This document shows positions 8,608-16,780 of a DNA stretch of 64,000 bases, piece by piece. Each line of letters begins with the position of its first letter. Position 1 is the first letter of the stretch. Source of the stretch: an uncultured Hyphomicrobiales bacterium (GTDB lineage Bacteria > Pseudomonadota > Alphaproteobacteria > Rhizobiales > Beijerinckiaceae); assembly GCA_903847605.1 (NCBI GenBank), contig CAINED010000044.1:62001-126000 (forward strand), written 5' to 3'. The position numbers were made by a program, and so were the translations under genes. Under the pieces are notes generated by a model. The model was not told the DNA's origin. It did not search any database and saw only the letters and a program-made list of their open reading frames with translations.

Positions 8608-9582
8608 TCACGCCGGTCGTTCACCTGTGTCGACGGTGATCGACGTGCCGGCGATGCGGGAGACGCAGGCGCAGAGCTTGTGTCCCTCTGCCTTTTCCTC
8701 TTCGTTGAAGAAGACGTCGCGGTGGTCGATCACGCCGTCGACCGCGATCACGTCGAGCGCACAAAGACCGCATTCGCCACGCCGGCAATCGTACATCGCC
8801 TCGATGCCCGCCGCTTCAAGCGCTTCGAGCATGGATTGCGTCTTCGCGACTTCAATCGTGCGTCCGATATGGGGAAGCAGAACGGTGAATGGCGCATTCG
8901 GATATCGTCCGCTGTTGCCGAAAGTCTCGAAGCGCAAATTCGCCGGGGGACGTCCGCTGCGGCTCCAGTGCGCGCGCGCCTCGTCGAGCATGCCAATGGG
9001 GCCGCAGATATAGAGTTCGCCTTCCTTGCCGAGCGAGGCGATGGCTGCGGCGATATCGACGCGCTGGCCGTCCTCTGCGCAGGAAATCTGCAGGCGCTCT
9101 CCGGCGAGCGCGCGGAGATCTTCGGCGAGTACGAGATCGCTGCGTGTGCGCGCGCCGTAGAGGATGCGGAAGTCTTTGCCTTGCGCGGCGAGCGCTCTCG
9201 CCATGGCGTGGATGGGTGTCACGCCGATGCCGCCGGCGATCAGGATGTATTCGTTGCAATCGAGGTTGAGATCGAAGTGATTTGCCGGGGCCGTTGTCTT
9301 CAGTACGGCGCCGGGCTTGAGCGTCCACATATAGGCCGAACCGCCGCGGCTGTCGGACGCGAGTTTGACCGCGACTTCGTGAACGCCATCGCGGCCCGGG
9401 CCCAGCAGCGAATAGGATCGCGTTGAAGGACGTCCCGCGATCTCGACGGCGATGTCGATATGGCTGCCGGGCGCTGCGGGCGCGAACGGTCCCGACATCT
9501 CGATTTCGATGAGCCTGATGTCCGCGCTGAGATCGCGGATGCTCTTCACGCGCGCGCTGCGCCACTCGTTCGCGACGTTCAT
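8608..9582 (-). CDS. class IA ring-hydroxylating oxygenase reductase (ferredoxin-NAD(P)-type)
   Basis: A 324-residue oxidoreductase arranged like phthalate dioxygenase reductase and VanB. It has an N-terminal flavin domain (TRSYSLLG), a nucleotide-binding domain (AGGIGVTPIHAMA, CGPIGML) and a C-terminal plant-type [2Fe-2S] domain. The cluster cysteines are in CRRGECGLC and a later CACVS. It passes electrons from NAD(P)H to a Rieske oxygenase. The start has GAGGGAG upstream. The Rieske oxygenase gene ends 45 bp upstream on the same strand, which strongly suggests a two-component system. It is the only such reductase in the window and might also serve the second Rieske oxygenase at 51462. Confidence 0.9.
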   Translation of the reverse strand: MNVANEWRSARVKSIRDLSADIRLIEIEMSGPFAPAAPGSHIDIAVEIAGRPSTRSYSLLGPGRDGVHEVAVKLASDSRGGSAYMWTLKPGAVLKTTAPANHFDLNLDCNEYILIAGGIGVTPIHAMARALAAQGKDFRILYGARTRSDLVLAEDLRALAGERLQISCAEDGQRVDIAAAIASLGKEGELYICGPIGMLDEARAHWSRSGRPPANLRFETFGNSGRYPNAPFTVLLPHIGRTIEVAKTQSMLEALEAAGIEAMYDCRRGECGLCALDVIAVDGVIDHRDVFFNEEEKAEGHKLCACVSRIAGTSITVDTGERPA

Positions 9583-9627
9583 GACATTCTCCCTCGGCGC
9601 AACCGCTTCATCGGATGTAGAGGCTCG

Positions 9628-10707
9628 CTATTCAGCGGCTTCGCTGTGAAGCCCGGTCACGCCCGTGGACTCGTCCTCGATCATCCGCGCGATGAGCCGT
9701 CGCGCCCAGAGTGCGCCTGCATCGATATTGAGATTGTAGAAGGGCAGGCGGGGATTGTTGTCGATGGCGCGCTGCTGCGCCTCGAGCACGAAAGCGTCCT
9801 GATCGTAGAGGCCCTTGCCCTCTGCGTTGACATGCGCCTGATTGATCTGCCGGGTGAGTTCTGCGTCGTCCTTGCGGAACTGGCGCACGAAGTTCCAGTG
9901 ATAGTGGCAGGTCTTTTCCGTCTCCGGCGTGATCGCCGCCAGGAAGCAGCCGTAAACGCCCTGCGAACGGTCGCCTTCCGGCGCGCCGGTTCCGACTGGC
10001 GCGACGCCGACATCGCCGACGACGATGGAAGGCGCTTCGAAGCGGATGATCTGCCAGCGATCGACATTGCCGGGCTTGCCAAGATTCTTGGCCCAGAACG
10101 GCGGCGGCTCGATGTCATTCATCCAGCGTGTCACCGTCGCGATCCGGCGCGAATGCGTCACGTCGAACGGTGTCTCCGTGACGGCGTCGTTGCCGATGCT
10201 GCCGGCATGCACGTAGGTCTCGTGCGTCAGGTCCATGAGATTGTCGACGATGAGACGGTAGTCGCACTTGAGGCTGTAATAGGTGCCGCCTTCGCCGACG
10301 AATTCCGTGCCGTCGTTCCAGTGGAAGTCGTGCATCTTCGAAGGATCGGCCAGCGCCGGATCGCCCGGCCAAATCCAGATCATGCGGTGGCGCTCGATCA
10401 GTGGATAAGACTTTACGCAGGCGGACGGGTTGATCGTCTTCTGCGCGGGCATGTGGACGCAGCGCCCGTCGGAGTTGAAGGCGATGCCGTGATAGCCGCA
10501 GACGACATTGTCGCCATCGAGCCATCCCAGAGATAGCGGCAACAGGCGATGCCAGCAGGCGTTTTCAAGCGCTACGGCCTCGCCGTTCTGCTGCCGGTAG
10601 AGAACGATGTCTTTGCCGCAGATGGTGCGCGCGGCGAGTGCGCGCGTGATCTCGTGGCTCCAGGCGGCCGCGTACCATGCATTCAGCGGAAAAGTCTGAT
10701 CTGCCAT
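9628..10707 (-). CDS. Rieske-type aromatic ring-hydroxylating/O-demethylating oxygenase, VanA-like
   Basis: A 359-residue terminal oxygenase. The Rieske [2Fe-2S] ligands are Cys51/His53 (CWHR) and Cys70/His73 (CGYHG). The mononuclear iron site is His162/His167 with the bridging Asp159 in DLTHETYVH. Length and architecture match VanA and phthalate-type single-subunit oxygenases, which hydroxylate or O-demethylate aromatic acids. The ATG at 10707 follows GGAGAGGGAC; the upstream extension is dropped. The cognate reductase gene follows. A paralog with the same residue numbering lies at 51462-52490. The exact substrate cannot be told from sequence. Confidence 0.9.
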   Translation of the reverse strand: MADQTFPLNAWYAAAWSHEITRALAARTICGKDIVLYRQQNGEAVALENACWHRLLPLSLGWLDGDNVVCGYHGIAFNSDGRCVHMPAQKTINPSACVKSYPLIERHRMIWIWPGDPALADPSKMHDFHWNDGTEFVGEGGTYYSLKCDYRLIVDNLMDLTHETYVHAGSIGNDAVTETPFDVTHSRRIATVTRWMNDIEPPPFWAKNLGKPGNVDRWQIIRFEAPSIVVGDVGVAPVGTGAPEGDRSQGVYGCFLAAITPETEKTCHYHWNFVRQFRKDDAELTRQINQAHVNAEGKGLYDQDAFVLEAQQRAIDNNPRLPFYNLNIDAGALWARRLIARMIEDESTGVTGLHSEAAE

Positions 10708-11062
10708 GTCCCTCTCCTCCGGGCGCTCCAGCGTCCCTCTCTCCGATGATTGGCGCAAGTGCGCAGGCGTCGATGTCCGCCGCACGAGGACCGATCATGC
10801 CTAAATCGACCTCCCACGATTATCGTGGGGATAATTTTTATGGCGTCGATACGGCGCGCTTAAACGGTCATACGGCGACCGACTTCTTGATTGCTGTCAA
10901 AATCGCGGGATTTTGTGGCTGCTTCCCAACCGTGGGTCGCAAAATGGGCATATGCCCATAAACGCGAGAGTGCGCGTACGGCCTCGTGCGCGATGTCGAA
11001 CGCGAGCTAACGTTTATGGAATGCGCGGAGTGCGCCGCTCCAGCTATCGCTCCGGAATCGAC
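10708..11062. promoter_or_regulatory. 355-bp intergenic region upstream of the Rieske oxygenase, with palindromes
   Basis: No gene is supported. The stretch must hold the promoter of the minus-strand Rieske/reductase operon and the 3' end of the gene at 11063. Two palindromes stand out: a 7-bp inverted repeat with a 3-nt spacer at 10813-10829 (CCCACGA/TCGTGGG) and a perfect 16-bp palindrome at 10944-10959 (ATGGGCATATGCCCAT). The latter is followed on the minus strand by TTTT and could be a weak terminator. Either could be an operator for a regulator not in the window. Confidence 0.4.
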
Positions 11063-11938
11063 CTATTGCGGCTTTGCAGCCTCGTCGGCCGGCCGGACGC
11101 GGATATTATAGGCGATCAGTTTCCAGCCGAGCCCCTCGTAAAGATAAGTGTGATCGAAATGCACGCGCGAGGGGCGCGTCTCGTAAACGCCGGAAATCTT
11201 GAACACGTCGGCGCCGTCGGGCGCGGGCGGCGCGTCGAATGCCGGCGTGAAATTCTCGATCGCGACGAGATTGACGTCCGGATTCATCATCGCTGCGAAT
11301 GCCTTGTCGAGATCGGCGACGCCATATTTCGCGCGGAACCGTTCCGCGATGTGTGCATGAAACGCCTGCATGCTGCGCTCGCGCGCCGCGCGCGCGAAAA
11401 TCAGATTGCTTTCGTGAACAAGACGAACGAGATCGCTTTCTCCGGGTATCCGCTTGTCGGCGCTGGAGGCCTGTCCACCCTGCAAGCCCGCGATTTCCAC
11501 ATCGACATGCTGCACCCGCCACTTGCCCTGAACCTTGGAAAGCCGCACCTCGAGCGTTTGCGTATTCCCGCCGCCGTCCTTCAGCGACCCTTTGAGCGTG
11601 CCGCGCGCATTGTCGCCCGAGCCCTGAATCGACCGGTTCGACCAGCTCGGCGCCTGCGCTTTTTCGAACTGATACTGCTTCACGAAGGCGGCAAATCGTT
11701 CTGGAGACGCGGACTGGCGAAAGCCCGGCGTCGTCAGTTCGTAAGCGCCCTTCTGGTCGCCTTCGCGCAACTTGGCGAAAAAGCTGTTGCCGGCGTCGAC
11801 AAGGTCGCTCGTGAGCCAGAGGACCAGCGCAATAATCGCGGCGATGATGACAATCAGCGCGCCGAATACCTTCAGCAGCAGGCTGCCGATGCTCCGCTTC
11901 GGTTTGAGTTTTGGCGCGGGTTGCGATGCCAGGGTCAT
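11063..11938 (-). CDS. membrane-anchored protein with two NTF2/cystatin-like repeats, function unknown
   Basis: A predicted 291-residue protein with one N-terminal transmembrane helix (about residues 20-45) and a large outside domain. Two halves look alike. The first runs from FFAKLREGDQKGAYELTTPGF to KWRVQHVDV, the second from FARAARERSMQAFHAHIAERF to WKLIAYNIRV. Each is a helix-rich start followed by strands ending in a 'W...' strand, as in DUF4878/NTF2-like domains. This suggests internal duplication. I start it at the ATG at 11938 because AGGAC is well spaced there; the ATG at 11944 is also possible. No enzymatic motif is visible, and the neighbours do not suggest a role. Confidence 0.65.
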   Translation of the reverse strand: MTLASQPAPKLKPKRSIGSLLLKVFGALIVIIAAIIALVLWLTSDLVDAGNSFFAKLREGDQKGAYELTTPGFRQSASPERFAAFVKQYQFEKAQAPSWSNRSIQGSGDNARGTLKGSLKDGGGNTQTLEVRLSKVQGKWRVQHVDVEIAGLQGGQASSADKRIPGESDLVRLVHESNLIFARAARERSMQAFHAHIAERFRAKYGVADLDKAFAAMMNPDVNLVAIENFTPAFDAPPAPDGADVFKISGVYETRPSRVHFDHTYLYEGLGWKLIAYNIRVRPADEAAKPQ

Positions 11939-12046
11939 GCGCATGTCCTGCTAAACTGAGGTGCCATCGAAATATTTGCACAAGCTCTGCGATTTATGCA
12001 ATCTCCGGCCGCGCTGCCTGGGAGGGCAGTATAGAGGGAGGGGCTT

Positions 12047-12523
12047 ATGACGTTCTCAGCGGGCGATCCGTCGCGCAATCCATCGTCGCATCCGATGCTG
12101 TCCTATGCCGATGGCATCGCCGCGATGTGGCAGGACTTCATCATTCTGGTCGGGCGCGTATGCGTCGGCTGGATTTTCATGCAGAGCGGCTTCCGAAAGA
12201 TCTGGGATATGGCCGCCGTCGCCAAAACCTATCCGGCCCGTGGCCTGCCCGAATTCATGGCGTATGTCGCGACACCGATTGAGCTGGTCGTCGGGCTATT
12301 TCTCGTCATTGGTTTCGCGACACGCTATTCGGCTTTCGTGATCCTGATCTTCACGATCGTGGCGAGCTTCAGTTCGCACGCCTACTGGACTTATCCGGAG
12401 GCCCAGCGCGCGCTGCAACACACGCACTTCTTCAAGAACCTGTCGATCAAGGGCGGCTTGATCCTCCTGTTCATCACGGCTGGCGGCAAGTTTTCCGTCG
12501 ATTGGTTCCTGCGCAAGAAATAG
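12047..12523 (+). CDS. DoxX family membrane protein
   Basis: A 158-residue protein with four predicted transmembrane helices. It has the DoxX signature near the start (GRVCVGWIFMQSGFRKIWD), a second helix (PIELVVGLFLVIGFATRYSA) and the HFFKNLSIKGGLILLF segment. DoxX proteins are small quinone-related or redox-linked membrane proteins whose role is often unclear. The start has GGGAGGGG upstream. A strong terminator hairpin follows at 12545. Confidence 0.85.
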   Translation: MTFSAGDPSRNPSSHPMLSYADGIAAMWQDFIILVGRVCVGWIFMQSGFRKIWDMAAVAKTYPARGLPEFMAYVATPIELVVGLFLVIGFATRYSAFVILIFTIVASFSSHAYWTYPEAQRALQHTHFFKNLSIKGGLILLFITAGGKFSVDWFLRKK

Positions 12524-12544
12524 CTGTCTTTGCCGCGAAAGCGA

Positions 12545-12580
12545 GCCGCCGCGCCCACTCGCGCGGCGGCATTTCGTTTC
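12545..12580 (+). terminator. Rho-independent terminator after the DoxX gene
   Basis: A perfect 10-bp GC-rich inverted repeat (12545-12554 with 12561-12570) has a 6-nt loop and is followed by ATTTCGTTTC on the plus strand. It separates two convergent genes and begins 22 bp after the DoxX stop codon. Confidence 0.7.
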
Positions 12581-12581
12581 T

Positions 12582-13571
12582 TCAGAATGCCTCGATGTCC
12601 GGTATCAGCCCATGCTTTTCGGCGAATAGCAGGGGCGCTTGCTGGTAGGAGGGCTTGCTGGCGATTTCGCAAAGCCGGTCCGACAACTCATAAAGGCGCT
12701 GTTCGAGCGGGCTTGTCTCGTCCGTGTCGAAATGGAGGTCGAAACGCTTGTACCGGTCGCGTTCGAAAGGCTTGCCGAACAAGTCTATCGCTTCGCGCAG
12801 CAACAAGGCGGCCTTCGCAAGACCGGCTTCTTCGAGCGCCACGGCGGCTTCTGGCGCGACGGCTCCGGACGAGTTCGAAAAGAACTGGGGCAATCCGCCG
12901 TTCGAGACCTCCCATTCGAATTGAGTAATCGCCATGAAGGCGCGTGATGGGTCGGGCGTCGCGAGATATCGCTTGCAGTCTTTCGCCTTGTCGAGGCTGC
13001 CGATATCGCGCCAGAGTTGAAGAGCGAGCCATTCCGACCGGGCGCGGGGTGTTACCGTTTGTGCATGAGTGCGCATCATGGCGAGCAGGTGGTCGGAAGC
13101 GCGTACATAGTCTTCAACACGCGCGATGAAATCGCCCTTTTTCGCAAAATCGGCTGTTATCGCCATCAGCTTGCGGTCGAAGGCGTTGAGATCGGGCCCG
13201 GTCGTGTATCCAAAGAAGCTCATGCGCTTGTCGCCGTCGAGCGGATAGGTTCGTCCGAAAAGGCCGATTGCTTTAGTGACGAGTTTGGCATGTTCGAAGA
13301 GGCCGACCTCATTGAGGGCGTGCGCTACCTCTCGCGCCATGCCGCCGGACAGAAAGAAGAACGTATGCAGCCCCTCTGCGGCGTCGAGACCCATGTGATA
13401 GGCAGGTATCCCGAGCAACGCCAGCGTACGAGCTGGCGGCGCGAGCGCATTCAGCCGCTCAAGTGTCGCTTCGCGTTCGCCCGCGAGGGCGAAGGGCAAC
13501 TGGAAATCGCGGATGACTGCCGCGAGTGGAAAGGTCCGGTAGGCGTCCGGAATGACGCTGGCGTTGGGCAT
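12582..13571 (-). CDS. DMP19/DUF4375-like protein with an internal duplication
   Basis: This 329-residue protein contains the DMP19/DUF4375-type segment FEWEVSNGGLPQFFSNSSGA followed by ALEEAGLAKAALLLREAIDLFG. The N-terminal half carries a matching segment, GLHTFFFLSGGMAREVAHAL followed by FEHAKLVTKAIGLFG, so the protein looks like two copies of one domain. DMP19 homologs have been proposed to mimic DNA or bind nucleoid proteins in Neisseria, but most bacterial members are uncharacterised. The start is supported by AGGAATTC upstream. No partner gene is evident. Confidence 0.7.
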   Translation of the reverse strand: MPNASVIPDAYRTFPLAAVIRDFQLPFALAGEREATLERLNALAPPARTLALLGIPAYHMGLDAAEGLHTFFFLSGGMAREVAHALNEVGLFEHAKLVTKAIGLFGRTYPLDGDKRMSFFGYTTGPDLNAFDRKLMAITADFAKKGDFIARVEDYVRASDHLLAMMRTHAQTVTPRARSEWLALQLWRDIGSLDKAKDCKRYLATPDPSRAFMAITQFEWEVSNGGLPQFFSNSSGAVAPEAAVALEEAGLAKAALLLREAIDLFGKPFERDRYKRFDLHFDTDETSPLEQRLYELSDRLCEIASKPSYQQAPLLFAEKHGLIPDIEAF

Positions 13572-13653
13572 GCTGAATTCCTGTCGGCCGATAGGTCCGA
13601 CAAGTATCAGTCTGCCCGGATCTGCGCGGTGTGACCGCGCACGACGCGCTTTC

Positions 13654-14835
13654 CTATTTCAGTTCGACCGTCAACGGATTGTAGGAATAGAGCCAGCGGT
13701 TGCGGTCCTCGCCTTCGTTACGCTTGGCGAACTGGGCCTTCGATTCCTCGACGGAATGCAGATGGAAGAGCGTGCGGTTGGCGGAAGATTGCGTCACGAT
13801 CTTGCGCGTCCGTTCCTGCCGTGCCCGCTCGTAGGCGCCGATGGCGTCCTGTATTGACGGGAACTGCGCCAGCGCGCGCGTCAGCACCATGCCATCCTCG
13901 ATCGCCATGACCGCGCCTTGCGCGAGGTAGGGCAGGGTGGGGTGGGCGGCATCGCCCAGAATGGTGGCGCGCTGCGTCGACCATGTCTCGACGTGCGGCC
14001 GGCCATGCAGCGACCAGCGATAGCAGGCGTTGTGGTCGCAGCGGTCGATCACGGTCTGGATCATCTCGTGCCAGCCCACGAAATCGGCCTTGAGCGTCTC
14101 CCAGGGGAATTTCGCGGTCCAGCTTTCTTCCGAGACGTCGTCGGTTTCGACGAGCCCGACGAAGTTCAGGAGCTTTCCGGCACGCAGATAATACATGACG
14201 ACATGCTTGCCCGGACCCATGAAGACCGACATGACCGGCTCCATGATATCCTTGGGCAGGTTCTCGACCGGCACGGTCAGACGCCACGCGGCATCGCCCG
14301 TGTAGGTTGCGGGGACTTGTCCGGCGATCTGCCGGCGCACGACCGATTTCAGCCCGTCCGCGCCGATGAGAAAGTCGCCGTGCGCCTTTTCGCCATTGTC
14401 GAAATGCAGCGTCACGCCCTTGTCGTCTTCGGTAAAGTGCGTGGCGCGATGGTTCAGCTTGATGCTGTCCTTTTTCAGCGAATAGACCTTGGCGGCGAGA
14501 ATTTCGTGCAGGTCGGCGCGGTGAATCTGCACATAGGGCGCGCCATGCATGCGCTCGTGCTCCTGCGCCAGCGCAAACCGCTGGATCTCCTCGCCGGTAT
14601 CGAAAGCGCGGAAGACATAGGCGCCGGGCTTCACCCCCATGCTGACGATCTGGTCGGCGACGCCGAGCTTTTTCAGCACGTGCATCGCATTGGCGCTCAT
14701 CTGAATGCCTGCGCCGACTTCGCCCAGTTGCGGCGCCTGCTCGTAGATGGTGACGTCGTGCCCGGCTTCGAGAAGGTTGGCTGCCGCGGCGAGGCCGCCG
14801 AGACCCGCGCCGGCCATGATGATTTTGTAGCCCAA
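13654..14835 (-). CDS. FAD-dependent aromatic monooxygenase (salicylate hydroxylase/NicC-type)
   Basis: A 393-residue group A flavoprotein monooxygenase. It has the N-terminal dinucleotide-binding motif AGAGLGGLAAA, the middle DG motif GADGLKSVVR and the C-terminal FAD motif GDAAHPTLPYLAQG. Such enzymes use NAD(P)H and O2 to hydroxylate or decarboxylatively hydroxylate aromatic acids. The start is a TTG at 14835 supported by GGAGGAAG; the first ATG would cut into the first beta strand. The isochorismatase-like gene lies 68 bp upstream on the same strand. An FAD monooxygenase paired with such a hydrolase recalls nicotinate pathways (NicC and NicF), but that is only a hint. Confidence 0.85.
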   Translation of the reverse strand: MGYKIIMAGAGLGGLAAAANLLEAGHDVTIYEQAPQLGEVGAGIQMSANAMHVLKKLGVADQIVSMGVKPGAYVFRAFDTGEEIQRFALAQEHERMHGAPYVQIHRADLHEILAAKVYSLKKDSIKLNHRATHFTEDDKGVTLHFDNGEKAHGDFLIGADGLKSVVRRQIAGQVPATYTGDAAWRLTVPVENLPKDIMEPVMSVFMGPGKHVVMYYLRAGKLLNFVGLVETDDVSEESWTAKFPWETLKADFVGWHEMIQTVIDRCDHNACYRWSLHGRPHVETWSTQRATILGDAAHPTLPYLAQGAVMAIEDGMVLTRALAQFPSIQDAIGAYERARQERTRKIVTQSSANRTLFHLHSVEESKAQFAKRNEGEDRNRWLYSYNPLTVELK

Positions 14836-14903
14836 GGCTTCCTCCGTCAGATGCTATTCCGTCCGCTTTTCGGGCGCACACTTCGCCGATGAATTGACTT
14901 TCG

Positions 14904-15590
14904 TCAAACCCCGTGTGCTTCCAGCGCCGCCACCGCCTCGTCCGCGCTCATCACGTCGCCGAATTGCTGGATGAAGGTTTCGAGCGCGGCAAGGTGCTCC
15001 TCGTCCGACAGGGCGGCGCAGCAGTCCGAGAGCATCACGGTCTTGAAATCCAGCATCATGGCGTCGCGCGCCGTCGCCTCGCAGCAGACGTTCGTCTTCG
15101 TGCCCGCGATCAGCAGCGTATCGATTCCCCGACTGCGCAGCACACGCTCCAGCGTCGAGGAGCCCGAAATCAGGGCGCTATACCTGTTCTTGACGATGAC
15201 GATATCGTCGTTGCCCTGTTCGAGGTCCTGCCAGACTTTCTGGCGGCCGGGCGACAGGCTTTCGATCGTCCTCAGACGCACGTCGTCGCTGACCACGTGA
15301 TTGAAGAAAAGCTCCCAGTCGCTGCGCCCGTTGCTGTGGGTGTTGGCGTGCAGCACCCAGATGACGGGCACGCCGAGCGGCCGCAGCCGCCGGGTGAGCG
15401 CGTTGATCGCCGGAACGATCCCGCGGGAGCCTGCGACCTCCGCCGGTGAACCCGGCGCACAAAAGGTCTCCTGCATGTCGATGATGACAAGCGCGGCGCT
15501 CGCAGGATCGAGCGTTTCAAACCAGCGCAGCCTGCCGCGCCGCGCCACGACGCGCTCGACGATATGGGGACGGATGGAAACCTTATGCAA
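14904..15590 (-). CDS. isochorismatase-like cysteine hydrolase
   Basis: A predicted 228-residue hydrolase of the isochorismatase/nicotinamidase fold. The catalytic triad is visible: Asp in VIIDMQ, Lys in VIVKNRYSA and Cys in KTNVCCEATA, with the usual HANT segment. Members hydrolyse amides such as maleamate, carbamoylsarcosine or nicotinamide. The start is uncertain. No ATG lies near, and a TTG at 15590 gives a normal-length protein overlapping the upstream gene by 8 bp. It precedes the FAD monooxygenase gene and may act on its downstream product. Confidence 0.8.
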   Translation of the reverse strand: MHKVSIRPHIVERVVARRGRLRWFETLDPASAALVIIDMQETFCAPGSPAEVAGSRGIVPAINALTRRLRPLGVPVIWVLHANTHSNGRSDWELFFNHVVSDDVRLRTIESLSPGRQKVWQDLEQGNDDIVIVKNRYSALISGSSTLERVLRSRGIDTLLIAGTKTNVCCEATARDAMMLDFKTVMLSDCCAALSDEEHLAALETFIQQFGDVMSADEAVAALEAHGV

Positions 15591-16578
15591 GATTGAGATC
15601 CGCGACACGTTCGTGAAATGTGAAACGGAAGTCCGGGAGGCTAGCCAAGTTTTTCCCCAATGCAAAATCGAATTCTGCGCTGTAACTCAGCATACCGCTG
15701 GCAGGCGCAATAGTAATCTCGCCCAAATAAATCTTCTCGTCCAGAATATACAGATCGACCCTCAAGAAGGGATAGTGCCGGCCGATTTCTTCGGAAATCC
15801 GCTTTGCGTCGCCAAGTCGCCGAGGCAGGGACACTGCGAGCAACGGACGACTGCTCTTCGATTGCTCGGCACAGGGGCGAAATTCGTCATCGAGCAACAC
15901 ACCTTCAACAATTCTTCCGTTTTTGACGCAAGTGACGCTAATGAATGCCAGTTTTCCGTCGAGTATGTGAAAACGCCAATCCAGAAGCTCATCTCCGCTG
16001 CCGAGGCGATCTTCGATGAGTATTTCCCTTTCGAAGGCGGAATACCACCACTCTCCATTTCGGTGTCCATAATCGTCCGCAAGCCATTCCCTGCACTTGG
16101 CTTGCGCTGCGGCGCGGGTATCGCTGTCGAGAGGATATGCCAATGAAAGATACATTCCTGCGCCGTGGTTGGCCTTCAAGATATAATTCCCCGCGGGCAA
16201 TTCATCGTTGTTGGGCAATACGGCCTGCTTCGATCTGTAGCGAAGGGGCGCGGTGTCGATCTCGCCTGCCAGGCTTTTCGGTATGTGCTTCGCTGTCAGC
16301 AGCTTGTTGCCGGCGACAGGCACGGGAAGGAGGCCAAAAAACTTCTGCCAGAATATCTTCTCCGAATATCTTTTCGGCTTGTCGAAGCGAGGCCAAAAAC
16401 CCATTCTGCCTTTGAAGTGACAGGCAGCTTGTTCAAGGGCGGCCCCGAATTCTTCGCGGGAATAGAAATCGACCCCGCGCATCCAGCCTGCGGGTGGTTG
16501 GCGATCGAAGAATTCGGGATGTCTCCACCTGAGCCTCCGCAGCGGCCAGCCCACGTTCCAGATCAACTCCAAATTCAT
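15583..16578 (-). CDS. TupA-like ATP-grasp protein
   Basis: A 331-residue protein resembling the TupA-like ATP-grasp family (Pfam ATPgrasp_TupA). Supporting segments are KPKRYSEKIFWQKFF near residue 70, the nucleotide-binding loop ILKANHGAGM, the WRFHILDGKLAFI strand and the metal-binding end VDLYILDEKIYLGEITIAPA. The known relative TupA helps make teichuronopeptide. Gram-negative homologs are often found in polysaccharide or glycopeptide gene clusters, where they probably ligate an amino acid or sugar acid. Here no glycan genes are nearby. It overlaps the hydrolase gene by 8 bp. The start lacks a clear ribosome site. Confidence 0.75.
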   Translation of the reverse strand: MNLELIWNVGWPLRRLRWRHPEFFDRQPPAGWMRGVDFYSREEFGAALEQAACHFKGRMGFWPRFDKPKRYSEKIFWQKFFGLLPVPVAGNKLLTAKHIPKSLAGEIDTAPLRYRSKQAVLPNNDELPAGNYILKANHGAGMYLSLAYPLDSDTRAAAQAKCREWLADDYGHRNGEWWYSAFEREILIEDRLGSGDELLDWRFHILDGKLAFISVTCVKNGRIVEGVLLDDEFRPCAEQSKSSRPLLAVSLPRRLGDAKRISEEIGRHYPFLRVDLYILDEKIYLGEITIAPASGMLSYSAEFDFALGKNLASLPDFRFTFHERVADLNLA

Positions 16579-16780
16579 TTGAAAGCCAACTATTATTGCG
16601 GTTCAGGCTTGTTACCGGATGTGTGCGGAAGAGGAAACTTTCCATGAAGGACATCCTTCAACATTGCCGGCGGCGACGATTGCTTTAGTTCCCCATCCTG
16701 CCGTGGCGCGGGACGAAACTTGTGCTACGCTCGCCCCGGGCGGCGCGGAAACAGCCGCCGGAACAAGGGAGGGCCTCACG

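Noticed and set aside
9460-10536. A 358-codon plus-strand frame opposite the Rieske gene
   Set aside because: Antisense of a gene with all Rieske and iron ligands in place; no ribosome site or family features.
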